Of a stretch of 64,000 nt of DNA, positions 1 through 10,858 are shown piece after piece. The notes beneath the pieces were generated by a model, which did no database searches, was not told the origin of the DNA, and saw only the letters and a list, made by a program, of their open reading frames with translations. Numbering within the stretch: the stretch's first letter is position 1; every line of letters begins with the position of its first letter. The DNA is from Phyllostachys edulis (taxonomy: Eukaryota > Streptophyta > Magnoliopsida > Poales > Poaceae): contig CM070548.1 of NCBI GenBank assembly GCA_036346405.1, forward strand, positions 53,784,279-53,848,278, given 5' to 3'. The translations under genes were made by a program, and so were the position numbers.

Positions 1-1801
1 CTCGTGCAAAGGCAACGCAACACAGGACGACGACACATCGGGCGCGAGCAGGGTTCCAAATTTCGTCAAAATTTCGTGAAATTTCGCACATTTCGCCCAG
101 ATCCGAATTTTTGGGCTTTCGGGCAAATTAATTCAACTCCATTTGAATTTTGCGACTTTCTTCTGCACTCTCCCCAACGGCCCAAAAGCCCACCATCGCC
201 TGGCCTTACTACTCCCTCCGTGCATCGGTTTGCCCTAGCTACCTCCAAAATCCCCAAATCCTCGGAGGCGGGGCCATGAAGCTGCAATGGCTGTGTGAGA
301 GAGGGAGAGGGAGCACTAAGCGGTGGCCACGAGAGAGGAGCACCACCAGGCGGCGCTGAGGAGAGAGGGAGCAACATCTTGTGTGTGAGAGTGGGAGCGA
401 TGGAGCACCAGTGGCGGCCTGACTACGGAGTACGGTAGGCGGCGCGCAGTGGCTTCGAGATGCTATTCCATTCTTTGGATCTTCAGGTTGTCTTTGTTGT
501 GTGATGCAATGGATGTTCTGCCGATCTTCTTTGTCTTTGTTGTGTGATGCAATGGATCTTCTTTGTCTTTCTTCTTTGAATCTTCTTTGTCTTTGTTTTG
601 TCTTCTTCTTTGGATCTTTCTTTATCTTTATTTTGTGTATTCTTCTTAGAAATTTCAAAATTTCGGTCAAATTTTGACCAAAATTCAGTCAAATTTCGGT
701 CAAATTTCAAATCCAGAATTCGGCATTTTGGACGAATTAAAACCGAAAAATTCGAAAATTCAACAATTTCGCCAATTTCGGTTGGAGCCGAATTTTTAAC
801 CGAAACGAAATCCAAAACCCTGGGCGCGAGTAGCGGTGCCACAGCAGCAGCGTGTCGGTTGTAGGGCGGCGCATATACAGCGCTGCACGCGGCTTTGGCT
901 CGATCTCGGCGGTGCGGAATAGCGAGCGCCGCGAGAGCTTCTTGATGCAAAAGAGCGGTGCAAAGGTGCGGAGGCGGTGGCATCGGTGGACGCTTTGCGT
1001 GTTGCGCGGAGGCGGTAGTGGGGCCGCACGGCGGCTTCGGCCGCACAAAGCGCGAGGCGGCGGAATCGTGTAGCATGGGCGCGGTGCGAACGGCTTCGAC
1101 CCGGCGGCCTTGGCGTTAAGCGGTAGCGGCAATCTTGGCGCACGCGACAGCAGGTGATACACGACAGCGGGTGGCACGGCCTCAAGCGGCGCGGTGGCAT
1201 GGCGTCGAGCACGGTGGCAGCTCGGTGATTGGGTGGCGTGCGACGGCAGGCACCGCACGACAGCGGGAGGCACCGCACGACTATTTGGCGCACGCGACAG
1301 CGTTGGCGATGACGACAGCACATGCGGCGGCGGTGGCGCTAAGACTCATGCCGAGCGAGGACCCTAGCGTCATGGACGTCCGATGGAGTCTCGCCTCGCC
1401 ATCGCGTTCCGCGGTGACGGCGGCGAGTGGTCAGCACCGTGCCGGCCACCATGGCTCTCGTAAAAAATCCGAATGTCCTATGCGCGATGAACTAGCAATT
1501 AACAGATCTAATCTCGGTTCATACAAATTAATCTGCCAGATTAATCTAATAGCAAAATTAAGGATCGGAAAGGAGTGAATCCTGACAACATACTGATTTA
1601 GCCACGTAGAGCATTTAAATAATTGATATCGTAGTCGGGAGAGAGTCAATCTAATCTAATCGCACCAAAAGGAGACATAGTATATGGCTAGAGGTCTTTC
1701 ATTCGTGAATCCATCTCTTTACATAATGAAGCTCTATTTATAAGCTAAAGGAATGGAACTCTTCAATAGGTATTTTGGTAATTGCCCTAAAACTCTAGCT
1801 T
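1..1801. other. Left flank, repeat-like, no gene called
   Basis: No convincing coding region. The first 130 bp and 645-800 are built of short AAATTTCG / TTTCGGTC-type phrases. 850-1480 is GC-rich and resembles transposon untranslated sequence. Near 1735-1750 the minus strand carries a TATA-like phrase (ttataaatagagc), which suggests an LTR or promoter reading leftward. Open frames here have no recognisable domain. This is the target into which the adjacent MULE inserted; the same flank resumes at 13311. Confidence 0.4.
485..640. repeat. Imperfect tandem repeat rich in TCTTTGT
   Basis: The phrase tgtctttgttgtgtgatgca followed by atggat occurs at about 489-514 and again at 532-557. Shorter cttctttgtcttt derivatives follow to about 640. 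The array is purine/pyrimidine-skewed and probably non-coding. Confidence 0.6.
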
Positions 1802-1810
1802 CATAACATC
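1802..1810. repeat. Left 9-bp target-site duplication of the MULE
   Basis: cataacatc, identical to 13302-13310. It lies directly outside the left TIR. Confidence 0.92.
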
Positions 1811-1891
1811 GAATTTTTTACTGTTCTGGCCCTGTAGCAACTTTTAATTTCAAAAGTAGCCCTCTTTCCCCCATAATTCACAAAATTGGCC
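1811..1891. repeat. Left terminal inverted repeat of the MULE
   Basis: Inverted match to 13232-13301. It carries an extra ten or so bases (ttctggccctg) after position 1823 that the right TIR lacks; these look like a small local duplication of ctg. Beyond 1891 the GC-rich subterminal part stays loosely similar, sharing gaggcggcag on both sides. Confidence 0.88.
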
Positions 1892-2124
1892 TGAGCGATT
1901 GCACGATCTGGGTACTGCCGTCGGCAATGCGACCTTGCCCGACGAGGCGGCAGTCGCTCGCTTCGTCGCGAGTCTTGAGAGGGAGGCGCCCGGTATGGCA
2001 ATGCAATGAGCCACGCCACAGAACGCTTGCGCCAAAAGCAACTGCATGCGTGTGTTTTTTGGTTTTCCCCCCCTTTAAATCGTGTTGAAGTCACATCGTT
2101 GTCATTCGTTGTCTATTTTCTGCA

Positions 2125-2132
2125 TATATAAA
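2125..2132 (+). promoter_or_regulatory. Probable TATA box of the PMD gene
   Basis: tatataaa, 152 bp upstream of the ATG at 2284, just inside the left TIR region. Assigned by motif and position only. Confidence 0.5.
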
Positions 2133-2283
2133 CGAACGTGCGCGGCCGACGATCGCTCATAAGCCGCAGCGCGTGTTCCGATTAGAGTAGCTAAGTACGT
2201 ATTTAATTTTGTCTTATTGCAATTTTTAGCGTTAAGTACGTACTTAGATTTTGCTAACTGTTAGTTGTTCTCTATTTGTAGCA

Positions 2284-4781
2284 ATGGCACGTACTCTACC
2301 ACCCCTACTTGATGAGGCATGGGACACCCAGCATCACTGTCACGCTTGGATCGGTGGCGATGGGCCGCCAACTCTGGTGACATGGGGACCGAGGGAGACC
2401 TAGCCGTTGGACGAGCGGTATGTTTCGAGGCTTCGTCAATCTGGGCTGATTGCGTTCGCTCGCATGCTGAACATGGGGCAGAACCTCCTGATTGATGCCT
2501 CCCTTCTTTCCGCCCTAGTTGATCGTTGGCGATCGGAGACCCACACGTTCCACTTCCGGTGGGGGGAGATGACCGTGACGCTGCAAGACGTCAGCTTCAT
2601 TACCGACCTACCGTTGCGAGGCCGTGCAGTTGTTCCCCCTCCGAGGTCGCCGGACTGGAAGGTGCGTCTCAATCATCGCTTCAGGCAGCCTATCCCCAAG
2701 AGGTCTAAGGGCGTTTCACACGCCTGGCTGTGACGATTCATGCATTGCCCAAATGACAGAACGGTGGTGGTAGTTCGATGCCACCTAATTGCATATTTGT
2801 TGTTAATATTCAGGTGGGTCATGTTCCCTAGCACGCAGGGGGACATGGTGTATCCGAGTTATATTCACCTTGCGGAGTCCATCGTGGACGCCGACGATGA
2901 GGACGTGCCGCAGTACAGTTGGGGTTTAGCAGATCTTTATGCGCACGTCTGCATGACTTTGTCTTGACGCTTATAGCGTCAAGACGAGAACAGCTTCGTG
3001 CTCTCTAGTTGCCACTGCATTTATTACTGGTTGTGGTTGTGGGAGCACCTCACAGTTGGACGGCCATACTTCCGCTCCCCAGTCCACCCTTACCCGCGCA
3101 CACAGTATTTCTACGGTGGGGGCGGGCGACAAGATCCGTGGAAGGCCCGACCATGGGTTCTGATGGGCTAATGGCGATCTTGGGGTGGGCTAGGGAGAGC
3201 GCCGCATATACCCCGAGTTCCTAACGAATTGAGGCCTGCGACGGGCGACATAATATGGGCTCCTTGGGCGGATGCCTTCGTGCGGCGCCACGGCACCCGG
3301 CGGCAGAGCTTGCTATGCGGCGAGGATGCGTCTTGGAGGATAACTTTGTCATCTGGTGTTCTCCCACATGGTTGAGCCCTACAACCCACAACGGGTGATG
3401 AGGCAGTTCGAGCTGCACCAGGAGATCCCCCCTGCTCTAGGGCGACTGCTTGCGAGACGTAGTCACTTGTAAGTAGATTGCATTGCTTAATAATATTGTA
3501 GGTCCTTTAGTCATATGTTATGTCGATTACCATAATTTATTTATGTTGTTCCACCTTGAGTGAGCGAAGAAGGGCCGCAAGAGCGATGGTGGCTTCGCAC
3601 CAATGACCATGGGTAGATGCATGGCAGACGGCCACTGATTCCATTTTGCAGGAGGCAGGGCCATACGATGAAGGGACTTACGACACGTACTTGGAGTGGT
3701 ACGTACGGCACACGCGGACGAGATTGACAGGCGGCCCCCCTCGGCCCGACGTGCAGATCCTAGCCACGCTGAACGCTTGGATTTGGGGTTGGACCCGCAC
3801 CGTGCAGCACACTGTGACGACTCGGTAGGTTAAGCACGTAGTAGATTAACCACCCTCCGAAATAGGGTTAACTAATAAAATTTTGTTTGTTCGGTAACCA
3901 AGTAGGTGGACCGTTTGCAGAGCGTTGTAGACCGCGGCCACCGAGAACTCGAGCGGGGTACGAACAACACAGTTGAACGCCTTTTTAATGTCATGAAGAC
4001 GCTTGTTGAAGATGTTAAGTAGGTCGTTTGTAGCATGAGCTGTGGAAGGCCCACCGATGTCGACTTGAGGCATCGGACGGAGCATCGTCACGTACCCTCG
4101 CGCCCTCCATCTTCCCATCCGAGTGAGTCAACCCATCGGCACAGCAGCATGGGCGACGGATCGTCGTGCGATTGCCATGCGAGGACTCTCTGGCGATGCC
4201 GCCGTCATCACGGAGGACTCCACCGATTCTGTAAATGCGCCACGGAGGGACCCTACGCCGATCCGCTGTCGTCATGGAAGGACCCTACGCTGGTGCCGTC
4301 GTTGTCACGGAGGCAAGAAGAGGCCATTCGAGAGAAACGCAGACGTGCAACCCGAACCGCAGAGGTTATCCCAGATTCTCCCTCCCAGCCTCACACTCTC
4401 CGACAATTTCAAATGGGCGTCTGGCGCCATGGTATCGATCGACTACACACCGTACCCTCGCGATTCACCCCGCAAGGTGAACTGCAGTACCAGCGATTCA
4501 CCTGTTCATCCATAGCGGTGAGTTGGTGCCCCTCCACGGATCCTACTACGGATCCTACTGCTTGGATCACCGACTTGTTCTCAATGCCACTCCCGCAGGT
4601 GATGCCCCCCTGTACGACGACACAGCGGTTGAGGAGCCCCGCGACCTGCGGTAGAACCCACGGTCACCTGATAGGCTAACGTTCCCATAGGAACAAATTC
4701 GTTAGAGACGTATGGCGAGAACACAAGCGAAGGTATCTACAGGTCCTATGCGAGAGGAAGCGATGGCGGCGGCGTGGGTAG
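2284..4781 (+). pseudogene. Plant mobile domain (PMD, MAIN/MAIL1-like) gene, decayed
   Basis: The reading frame opens at ATG 2284 (MARTLPPLLDEAWD) and is in frame with LDERYVSRLRQSGL and a TLQDVSFITDLPLRG motif after a TAG at 2401. These are hallmarks of the PMD family, often annotated in grasses as serine/threonine phosphatase 7 long-form homologues. Domain pieces continue with VMFPSTQGDMVY and YIHLAESIVDADDED near 2815-2910. ENSFVL and a WLWEHLTVGRPYF phrase follow in a shifted frame near 2985-3080, then EAGPYDEGTYDTYLEWY at 3652. A basic C-terminus (REHKRRYLQVLCERKR) ends at a TAG at 4779-4781. At least one internal TAG and several frame changes break it; introns may account for some of the frame changes, for example near 2730-2815 and 3470-3640. 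PMD proteins are known both as cellular silencing factors (MAIN, MAIL1) and as passengers of transposons. Here the gene converges on the transposase, with 300 bp between the two ends. Confidence 0.82.
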
Positions 4782-5080
4782 TAGTACCATTAGAAGTCTA
4801 TTATATGTTGTAACTTGTACTTCAGTTTCTGATTTGTAATCCAAGAAAAGTGTGGTAATTGGAATGTAATTGGACACTTGTACTTTGTTATCTATCTCAG
4901 TAGAACAATTTTATTCTTATTCATCAAGGACGTGACCCAAACAAGGCAGATATCCGTACTTATAAGCGGTAATAACAATTTGTTACAGCGTAGAAAGCAG
5001 TGCAGGTTACAATGCAAATCACTACAACACTCACATCGCTACGACCAACATGACTTAATATACCGGATAACTTACCGATA

Positions 5081-7629
5081 CTAAGTGGCGCCGGAGGAAG
5101 AAGGTCTATTCGGGCAGTTCCTGAATGAGTACCCATGAGTCTTGCATAGCCTACACCTTATTGGTCTTGGCCGATCTCCACGTTGGCTCGCATCCATGTC
5201 GTTGCAAATGCGCCTTGACTGACACCTCCCACAGCCTGGATGCCGCAGTGCTTCATTCGGTGACCACTTCACCGCTCCCGCCATAGGTCCTGTGAGTGGC
5301 CTTCTCGCCGTAGGAGTTGAACTCCCGTTCAAGTATCATACAAGTGTCGTATGTCGTAGTACTCCGACATGTACATGCTACAAGATTGGTGAAATCTGAC
5401 ACATGCGGCATATACATGGGAGCAAGGCTTGTGAGGAGTTGAGGCTTGTTGCGGTGCAAGCGCCACATCGTCTAAGGTGCAAACATGCTTCAGGTCACCT
5501 CTCATGTAGTCGCGAACATACTTGTCCCGCAAGCGGATCTCGAACTTCCTCCTCACACCATCCATTGTGATAGCTACATGGGATCAGGCCTTGGTAATCT
5601 TCTTGTCCATGTAGGCAAGGGTAACCTCCGAAATCTTGCTTCCTTCGTCCAAATCTTTGCTTGGCCATCATTGCCCGATTGACGAAGTAACCGACCATGC
5701 AGTTCCATGTCTCGTCGACAACAGCGGTGAAGGGCAGGGCATGGACCCCTTTCAACACACTGTTGTAGACCTCGGACATGTTGGTTGTCATGATGCCGTA
5801 TCGAGCACCATAGGTGTCATGAAGAAGGGACCATTTCTCATAGTCGGGGGCATGCACGCTCATCCACTCAGCGAACTCGCTTTGCGGTGCGCCTGGGCTA
5901 AAATCTCCACTTGCACGCTCGATTTCGACCTCAAGCTCCAGCCACACGGCATCGAACTTGCGCTTCTGGTTCTGCAAGCAGAGCTTCTTGAACTTCTTCA
6001 TGAGGTCTTTGCTTCGGAAGCGTGTGTGGAAGTTGGCGGCTAGATGCCGCATGCACCAACATGTGCGCATATCGTTCCATTAGAACGGCGGGCTTGTACC
6101 GTGCTGCATGGTGTGCAGCGCGGACAACAACCTGGCATGATGGTCCGTTATGATGCACACATTCGGCCGGTCCCTTACAACATGTTGCTTTATGTTGGCT
6201 AGGAACCACAGCCAACTGTCAATGTTCTCATTCTCCACAATTACAAAGGCAACTGGGAGCAATTGGTCGTTGCTATCAGCAGCAATAGCGGTGAGAATGG
6301 TGCCCTTGTACTTCCCGCAAAGGAAAGTACCGTCCATAGTCACGACGGGACAGCAGTGGGAGAAGCCCTGGACTGCCGGGCCAAATGCCCAAAAGACTCG
6401 ATCAAGGATTAGAGAATGTGGCCACCCTGTTGACGCATGTCCCCGGATTAACATCTGTAATTTGCTTTAGCATTCTGGGGACTAGGTCATACGCCTCCTT
6501 GTAGGTACCGTACAACCCTTTGAGGGCCTTTCGCTTCGCCTGCCAGACCTTACTGTAGTTAACGGCATACCCTACTGTATTCGCTATGTTCGCCATCAAG
6601 ACCTTCGGTGAAACAGTCAAATCGGCGATAACTACATGGCTTATGATGCTCGCGATGTAGGCCGAGGTTACATTCTTATGCATTTGCAATGGCTCCTGAA
6701 GCTCACATGTGTGATTTCTCACGACTGTGATGCGGAAGGCCGTTCCCGCCCTAGGGAATCTCTGCGCACGGATTTTGCCAGGGCAAGAGCTAAGCACACA
6801 CTTAACTATGTACGTGTCAGGATTAGACCTGTAGATAATGAAAAACATATAATACTTAGCACGACTTACTGTAGATAGTTCAGGATACAGCAAACAACGT
6901 TCAAACTCACCTGTAAACTCGGTAAGTCCGACTGGTCTTCTCCGCGAAACTCACAATAGCTTGCTGGCGGCGACCTTGTGGGAAATGTTGCCCCTGGCAA
7001 GGTGGTATGCAGCATCGAAGGCCCACGAAGACTCATGCTCTGGGCGAGAACAAGGGAAGAGGCAGCAGCAATCCAACCGACTTGGAACATAGTCTGTGTC
7101 GGTCGAAACAATGCCACCGACGATCCCACCCTCATCGTCGGCTTCGTCCTCGCTGGATTGTGAGTCAAAGTCATCCTCATCTTCGGTGGTAGTGCCCTCG
7201 GACATGACATCGATAATCTCGTGACAATCAACACGAGCACCCCGCCATTTATCCACACATTCATTCGGTTGGAAACTACCAGAATCTCCATCAACTGGAG
7301 CATCCTGCCTAACGACGTCTGGCGCTCTCGAGACCTCTCCCGTCGTCAACAAACCGAAGAGGGGGACAAGAGCGTCGCTGCCCCCTTGAACGGCACCCCC
7401 TAGAGGATTGAGCAGGATAAACAAAATGGATATATACCATGGGTCGTCGATAGATCGGAGCGTGAGGATTGCTAACGATCTCCATGTACTGTGCCCACAT
7501 GGCACTGCTGGTCAACTTCGCCAAGCCCCACAACATCTGCCCGTGTGGTGGGACCGTGGTGGCGGTGACCGCCTCTATTACTATCTTGTTCCTGGCGACG
7601 TGCCTATCGAACAAGCGCTTTGAATGCAC
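5081..7629 (-). pseudogene. MULE transposase (MURA-like), decayed
   Basis: Reading right to left: an N-terminal region with an acidic stretch (TTEDEDDFDSQSSEDEADDE, near 7200-7130), then a MuDR-type N-terminal segment (6893-6402). The MULE transposase core follows at 6454-6080 with MDGTFLCGKYKGT (first catalytic D) and NVCIITDHHARLLSAL (second D). Next come WCMRHLAANFH and the conserved NMSEVYNSVLKG at 6070-5495. A SWIM-type region (KPCSHVYAAC, near 5400) and a C-terminal zinc knuckle CRLCKTHGYSFRNCP at 5150-5110 close it, ending at a TAG at 5081. These are the domains expected of a grass MULE transposase, in the right order. The frame changes near 7300, 6900, 6430, 6075, 5470 and 5330, so the protein is not continuous; some joins may be introns. 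It is the enzyme that would have acted on the TIRs at 1811 and 13301. Confidence 0.9.
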
Positions 7630-8591
7630 CGTCGTAGCTCGAGCAAATTGACGTGTGCGGGTTGGGAGCGTTTAGCAAAGCCGCGCTAGCAGCTGGACAA
7701 ATCAACTCCGTCGGACGGTAGAGCGCGTTCTATCGTGGAACACGGACGGTGTCTCCATTTTGGCGAAAATAAGATAATATTTCAGCAAAACACAAGCATA
7801 AAAATCATACGTACGTTGCTAAAATGAACTTACCATTACGGCGTTACCGACTCTTAACCTCACACGGAAGGCGCAAATTCAAACATACATCGCATTAGTA
7901 ATGACTTGGTAAATGGTGCCAACATACAAACAAAAATGTTAAGCACGGAGAGAAGGCACCTCGAAAGAGGAGAGATTCTGAGAGGAGCGATCGACCAAGT
8001 CGCGAAAATTTCCTAACCGAGGCACGAGGCTTGAACAAGGAGTGTCTTGGCGGTGCATTTAAATAGCCGAGCATAGGAGGCATAGCGTGTGGCGCACCCA
8101 TTGTGGTGCAAGTCACCTCAGCGCCTAGCGTGGGGCGAGTCACCTCTGCGCCTGGCGGAGGCGGGTGACCTCACCGTGCCTAACAGAGGGGGCAGGTCAC
8201 CTACCGCGCTTGGCGGAGGCGGGTGACCTCAGGTGCGCAGCACGAGGCGGTCCCTACGCGCCCGGCCAGGGGCAGTCCCTCTGCGCCCCCCAGGGTGCTC
8301 GCCTGATGTGACCCAGAAGCGAGTTTGTGCGAAAATGATGCTACGCGGCCCCAAGATTTGTCGTACCTGAGTACGGCCGACAGTCGAGGCGCAACATGAC
8401 GCCGCCCCGGAGGTGCGGGTCGACTACGGGCCTACTATAGTAGGGTGCATGTTTGTTCAATGCATATGGACGCTTTGGCTGTCATTCACCTCACCCAATT
8501 GTAATTTAGCTGCATGCTATATATGGATGCTTTGGCTGCCATTCACCTCACTCCTCATTTGCTCTTCTCCTTTCCTCCAATTTTAGACAGG
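7630..8591. other. Non-coding spacer between transposase and first GRF gene
   Basis: Shared upstream region of two divergent genes (transposase to the left, GRF gene to the right). A minus-strand TATA-like phrase (tatttaaatg in reverse complement of 8056-8065) and a plus-strand tatatatgg (8518-8526) are visible. It includes a GC-rich repeat block at 8090-8300. No open frame here has a recognisable domain. Confidence 0.5.
8090..8300. repeat. GC-rich imperfect repeats with GGTGACCTC
   Basis: Several copies of a phrase like gcctggcggaggcgggtgac, alternating with gcaggtcacct and cgagtcacctc. Units run about 25-35 bp and are partly in inverted orientation (ggtgacct / aggtcacc), so short hairpins are possible. 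Located in the bidirectional promoter region of the MULE. Confidence 0.6.
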
Positions 8592-9101
8592 ATGTCTTCG
8601 GCCTCATCTAACTTTCGAGTGAGCAGACAGTTACAATCACTGTAGCAGCAGCTGGTTTGCCCTCGTTGCATTGATCCAGTGAATATGTTCACCTCGTATA
8701 CGCCAACGAATCCATCCCGAGTATTCATGAAGTGTTCAAATCTTACGGTAAGTTGGCCTAATCACCCCGAATGAATTCCATTCGAAACAACATATTTTTT
8801 TTCACTTCAAGCTGCAATTCTTTTTCAGAGCACAACTTGTCGGTTTTGGTAGTGGGTTGACGAAGCTATCCCAGTGGTTCGAGATATTACAATGCAAATT
8901 GCTGCCTTACAAGATGACTCTCGTGCTGCTGCTACATTTCGTCCAGTGGCTTGACCCTCCGACCCACCAACGCAGAATGAAGAGAATAGACTTAAAAGAC
9001 TGGATGAAAGGATGGAAAGAGTTGAGAACATGCTTCAGAAATTAGTTAAGCTGGTTAGTTTTGCGGTCTTTCTTCTATTAGTTCTTGTTGTTGCTAAGTA
9101 G
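8592..9101 (+). pseudogene. GRF zinc-finger, coiled-coil, membrane-anchor protein, three in-frame stops
   Basis: Exon 1 (8592-8747) reads MSSASSNFRVSRQLQSL, a TAG at 8643, then CPRCIDPVNMFTSYTPTNPS and RVFMKCSNLT. A GT-AG intron (8748-8828, ending tttttcag) is followed in phase by CRFW, a TAG at 8850, then WVDEAIPVVRDI. CxxC...NPxRxFxxC...CxFxxWVDE is the GRF zinc finger (PF06839 type). After a TGA at 8952 a charged heptad-like stretch (NRLKRLDERMERVENMLQKL) leads to a hydrophobic tail (SFAVFLLLVLVV) and a stop at 9099-9101. GRF, coiled coil and a C-terminal transmembrane segment are a common plant architecture, about 140 residues. All three stops can arise from one C-to-T change (CAG to TAG twice, CGA to TGA). 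A TATA-like box lies 70 bp upstream. The biochemical role of such proteins is not established; GRF fingers in other proteins bind single-stranded nucleic acid. Confidence 0.78.
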
Positions 9102-9318
9102 AAGTTCAGTTGTAATGAGATTTAATGTCTACTCTTTATGTTGTTCAATGCATATCGACGCCTATAACTTAAAGCACGCGACACATCGATGCAACATGTC
9201 AACTCCATAAAAGGCAACCGCAATAACGCGTCCACCATTTAGTTACATGCTTTAGGAGATTGAACATAAGTGCGTACAGAAGGGGAGACTACCGAGGTAC
9301 AAGCTTCTCCATCCGTGC

Positions 9319-9911
9319 CTAATGGTAGAAGGTGCTTCTCACTACCCACATAGAGTGTTCTACAGGAGGGCGCCTCGGACGTGGCTGGCCGTCGTTGTAG
9401 TGGTACGTACATATGCAGCTAGGGTTTGCGCAGCAGCATGTGGGATCATAGGAACTTCCTATGTTCACAACCTCCTCGTTGCCCCTCTCGCGCTGCATCT
9501 GTTGCCAGAGGTCATTATTTTCCTCGTTGAGATTGTCAATCCGCGCCTCCAACTCAAAGATTCGGTTCCACAATCTATCTACATACATCACAACATGTCA
9601 TTCATAGGGAGGATCGATCCAGCGGACAAAGTTGCATTTCACCATCTGCTGCAAGGGACAGTTTGTATGGATGATGTATTAGCAGTAACATGAACAAAAC
9701 TATTTACCCCAGAGTGTGGGCATCGGAAGAAATGTCGTCCGCCATCGAAAAGGTCATCAAGACACGCACGACGATATCCTCCTCGTGTCCACATTTCGCC
9801 ATACTGGGTTGAATACGCTGTTCGGCGTGCTTAGGTAGTTAGGGCGAAGTCCTCCCTCTTTCGAGGAAGGTCTTGCTTGGCCCCATTTGGTGGTCCTGTA
9901 GCGTCTGCCAT
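9319..9911 (-). pseudogene. GRF zinc-finger plus coiled-coil protein with Cys-rich tail, decayed
   Basis: Starts at an ATG at 9911 (MADATGPPNGAKQ). After a frame change it reads YGEMWTRGGYRRACLDDLFD then GGRHFFRCPHSG. A GT-AG intron (about 9707-9649, acceptor cttgcag) leads to QMVKCNFVRWIDPPYE. GxRxFxRCP...CxFxxWID is again a GRF zinc finger, although the first cysteine pair is not clear (a Tyr stands where one Cys is expected). After a TGA the frame continues with a coiled coil (RIFELEARIDNLNEENNDL) and a Cys-rich tail (PTCCCANPSCICTYHY), ending at 9319. A minus-strand TATA box (9996-10003) lies 85 bp upstream. It is a second, differently built GRF gene in the same MULE, and its function is unknown. 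Confidence 0.7.
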
Positions 9912-9995
9912 CGTATATTACTGTACGACAGAGAAGATTCTTCTTCCTACGGTTTCAAGGGTCGAGTGGTCCTACTTTTGAAGTGTGGGGCCTGC

Positions 9996-10003
9996 ATTTT
10001 ATA
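9996..10003 (-). promoter_or_regulatory. Probable TATA box of the minus-strand GRF gene
   Basis: Minus strand reads tataaaat, 85 bp upstream of the ATG at 9911. Motif and spacing only. Confidence 0.5.
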
Positions 10004-10051
10004 GTCCGCGAGGGGAGGCTAACAAAGCGGGTAATGTATTAGCTTGCAGAT

Positions 10052-10548
10052 GACAAGACCAGATGGGGCTGGCTACTTTGCGCAGAGACAAGACCAAATG
10101 GGGCAGTTTTGCGCAGTGACAAGACCAAAGGAGGCAGCTTTACACAGTGATAAGACCAAATGAGGCAGCTTTGCACAGTGACAAGACTAAACGGGGCAGC
10201 TTTGCGTAGTGATAAGACCAAAGGAGACAACTTTGTGCAGTGACAAGACCACACAGGACAGTTTTCCGCAGTGATAAGACTAAAGGACACAGCCTTGTGC
10301 AGTGACAAGACTAGACGAGGTAGCTTTGCACAGTAACAAGACCAAACGGGGCAGCTTTGCGCAGTGACAAGACCAAACGGTGCAGCTTTGCGCAGTTACA
10401 AGACCACATGGGGCAGCTTTACACAGTGATAAGACCAAAGGACACAGCCTTGCGCAGTGACAAGACCACACAGGCCAGCTTTGCGCAGTGACAAGACCAC
10501 ACGGGCCAGCTTTGCACAATGATAATACCAAAGGAGACAGCTTTGCGC
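10052..10548. repeat. 31-bp minisatellite, about 16 units
   Basis: Unit on the plus strand is close to acaagaccaaaggggcagct followed by ttgcgcagtg (31 bp), repeated head to tail about 16 times with 10-30 percent divergence. Alternate units often begin ataagacc, hinting at a dimeric higher order. Because 31 is not a multiple of 3, the minus-strand open frames through it cycle through all frames every three units; they are not evidence of a protein. It lies between the two right-hand GRF genes, about 230 bp upstream of a TATA box. Confidence 0.93.
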
Positions 10549-10780
10549 AGTTTAGAGTTTAGGTTTAGGGTTAGGCTTTTCAGATCGACTTGACAACCCT
10601 GACCGCCTCGCCAGCTTTTCAGACCGAAAAGACGAGACTATCTCTACAAAGTAAGACGTGACAACACTATGCCTCGCTAGCTTTTCAGATCGACATGACA
10701 GCACTCTACCTCCTCAGCTTTTCAGAACTAAAAGACATGACTCTGCATGAAATTAACCACACTATGCCAACTCTAGGGCT

Positions 10781-10790
10781 TATAAAAGGG
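10781..10790 (+). promoter_or_regulatory. TATA box of the third GRF gene
   Basis: tataaaaggg, 78 bp upstream of the ATG at 10859, followed by a C/A-rich leader (accaaacccaa repeats). This is the clearest core promoter in the MULE. Confidence 0.65.
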
Positions 10791-10858
10791 GTTGAACCAA
10801 ACCCAATACTACACAACCAAACCCAACACTACACCAGAGCTTACTTCACCACGCCGAG

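Noticed and set aside
483..1323. Frames of 175-197 codons on the minus strand
   Set aside because: Composition-driven Arg/Pro-rich and Lys-rich translations of repeat sequence; no recognised motif.
10039..10531. Minus-strand open frames of 83-89 codons with repeated WSCHCAK-like phrases
   Set aside because: They are translations of a 31-bp minisatellite whose period is not a multiple of three; absence of stops follows from the unit sequence.
10553..10575. Telomere-like tttaggg phrases
   Set aside because: Only one exact TTTAGGG with a partial neighbour; too short to call an interstitial telomere.
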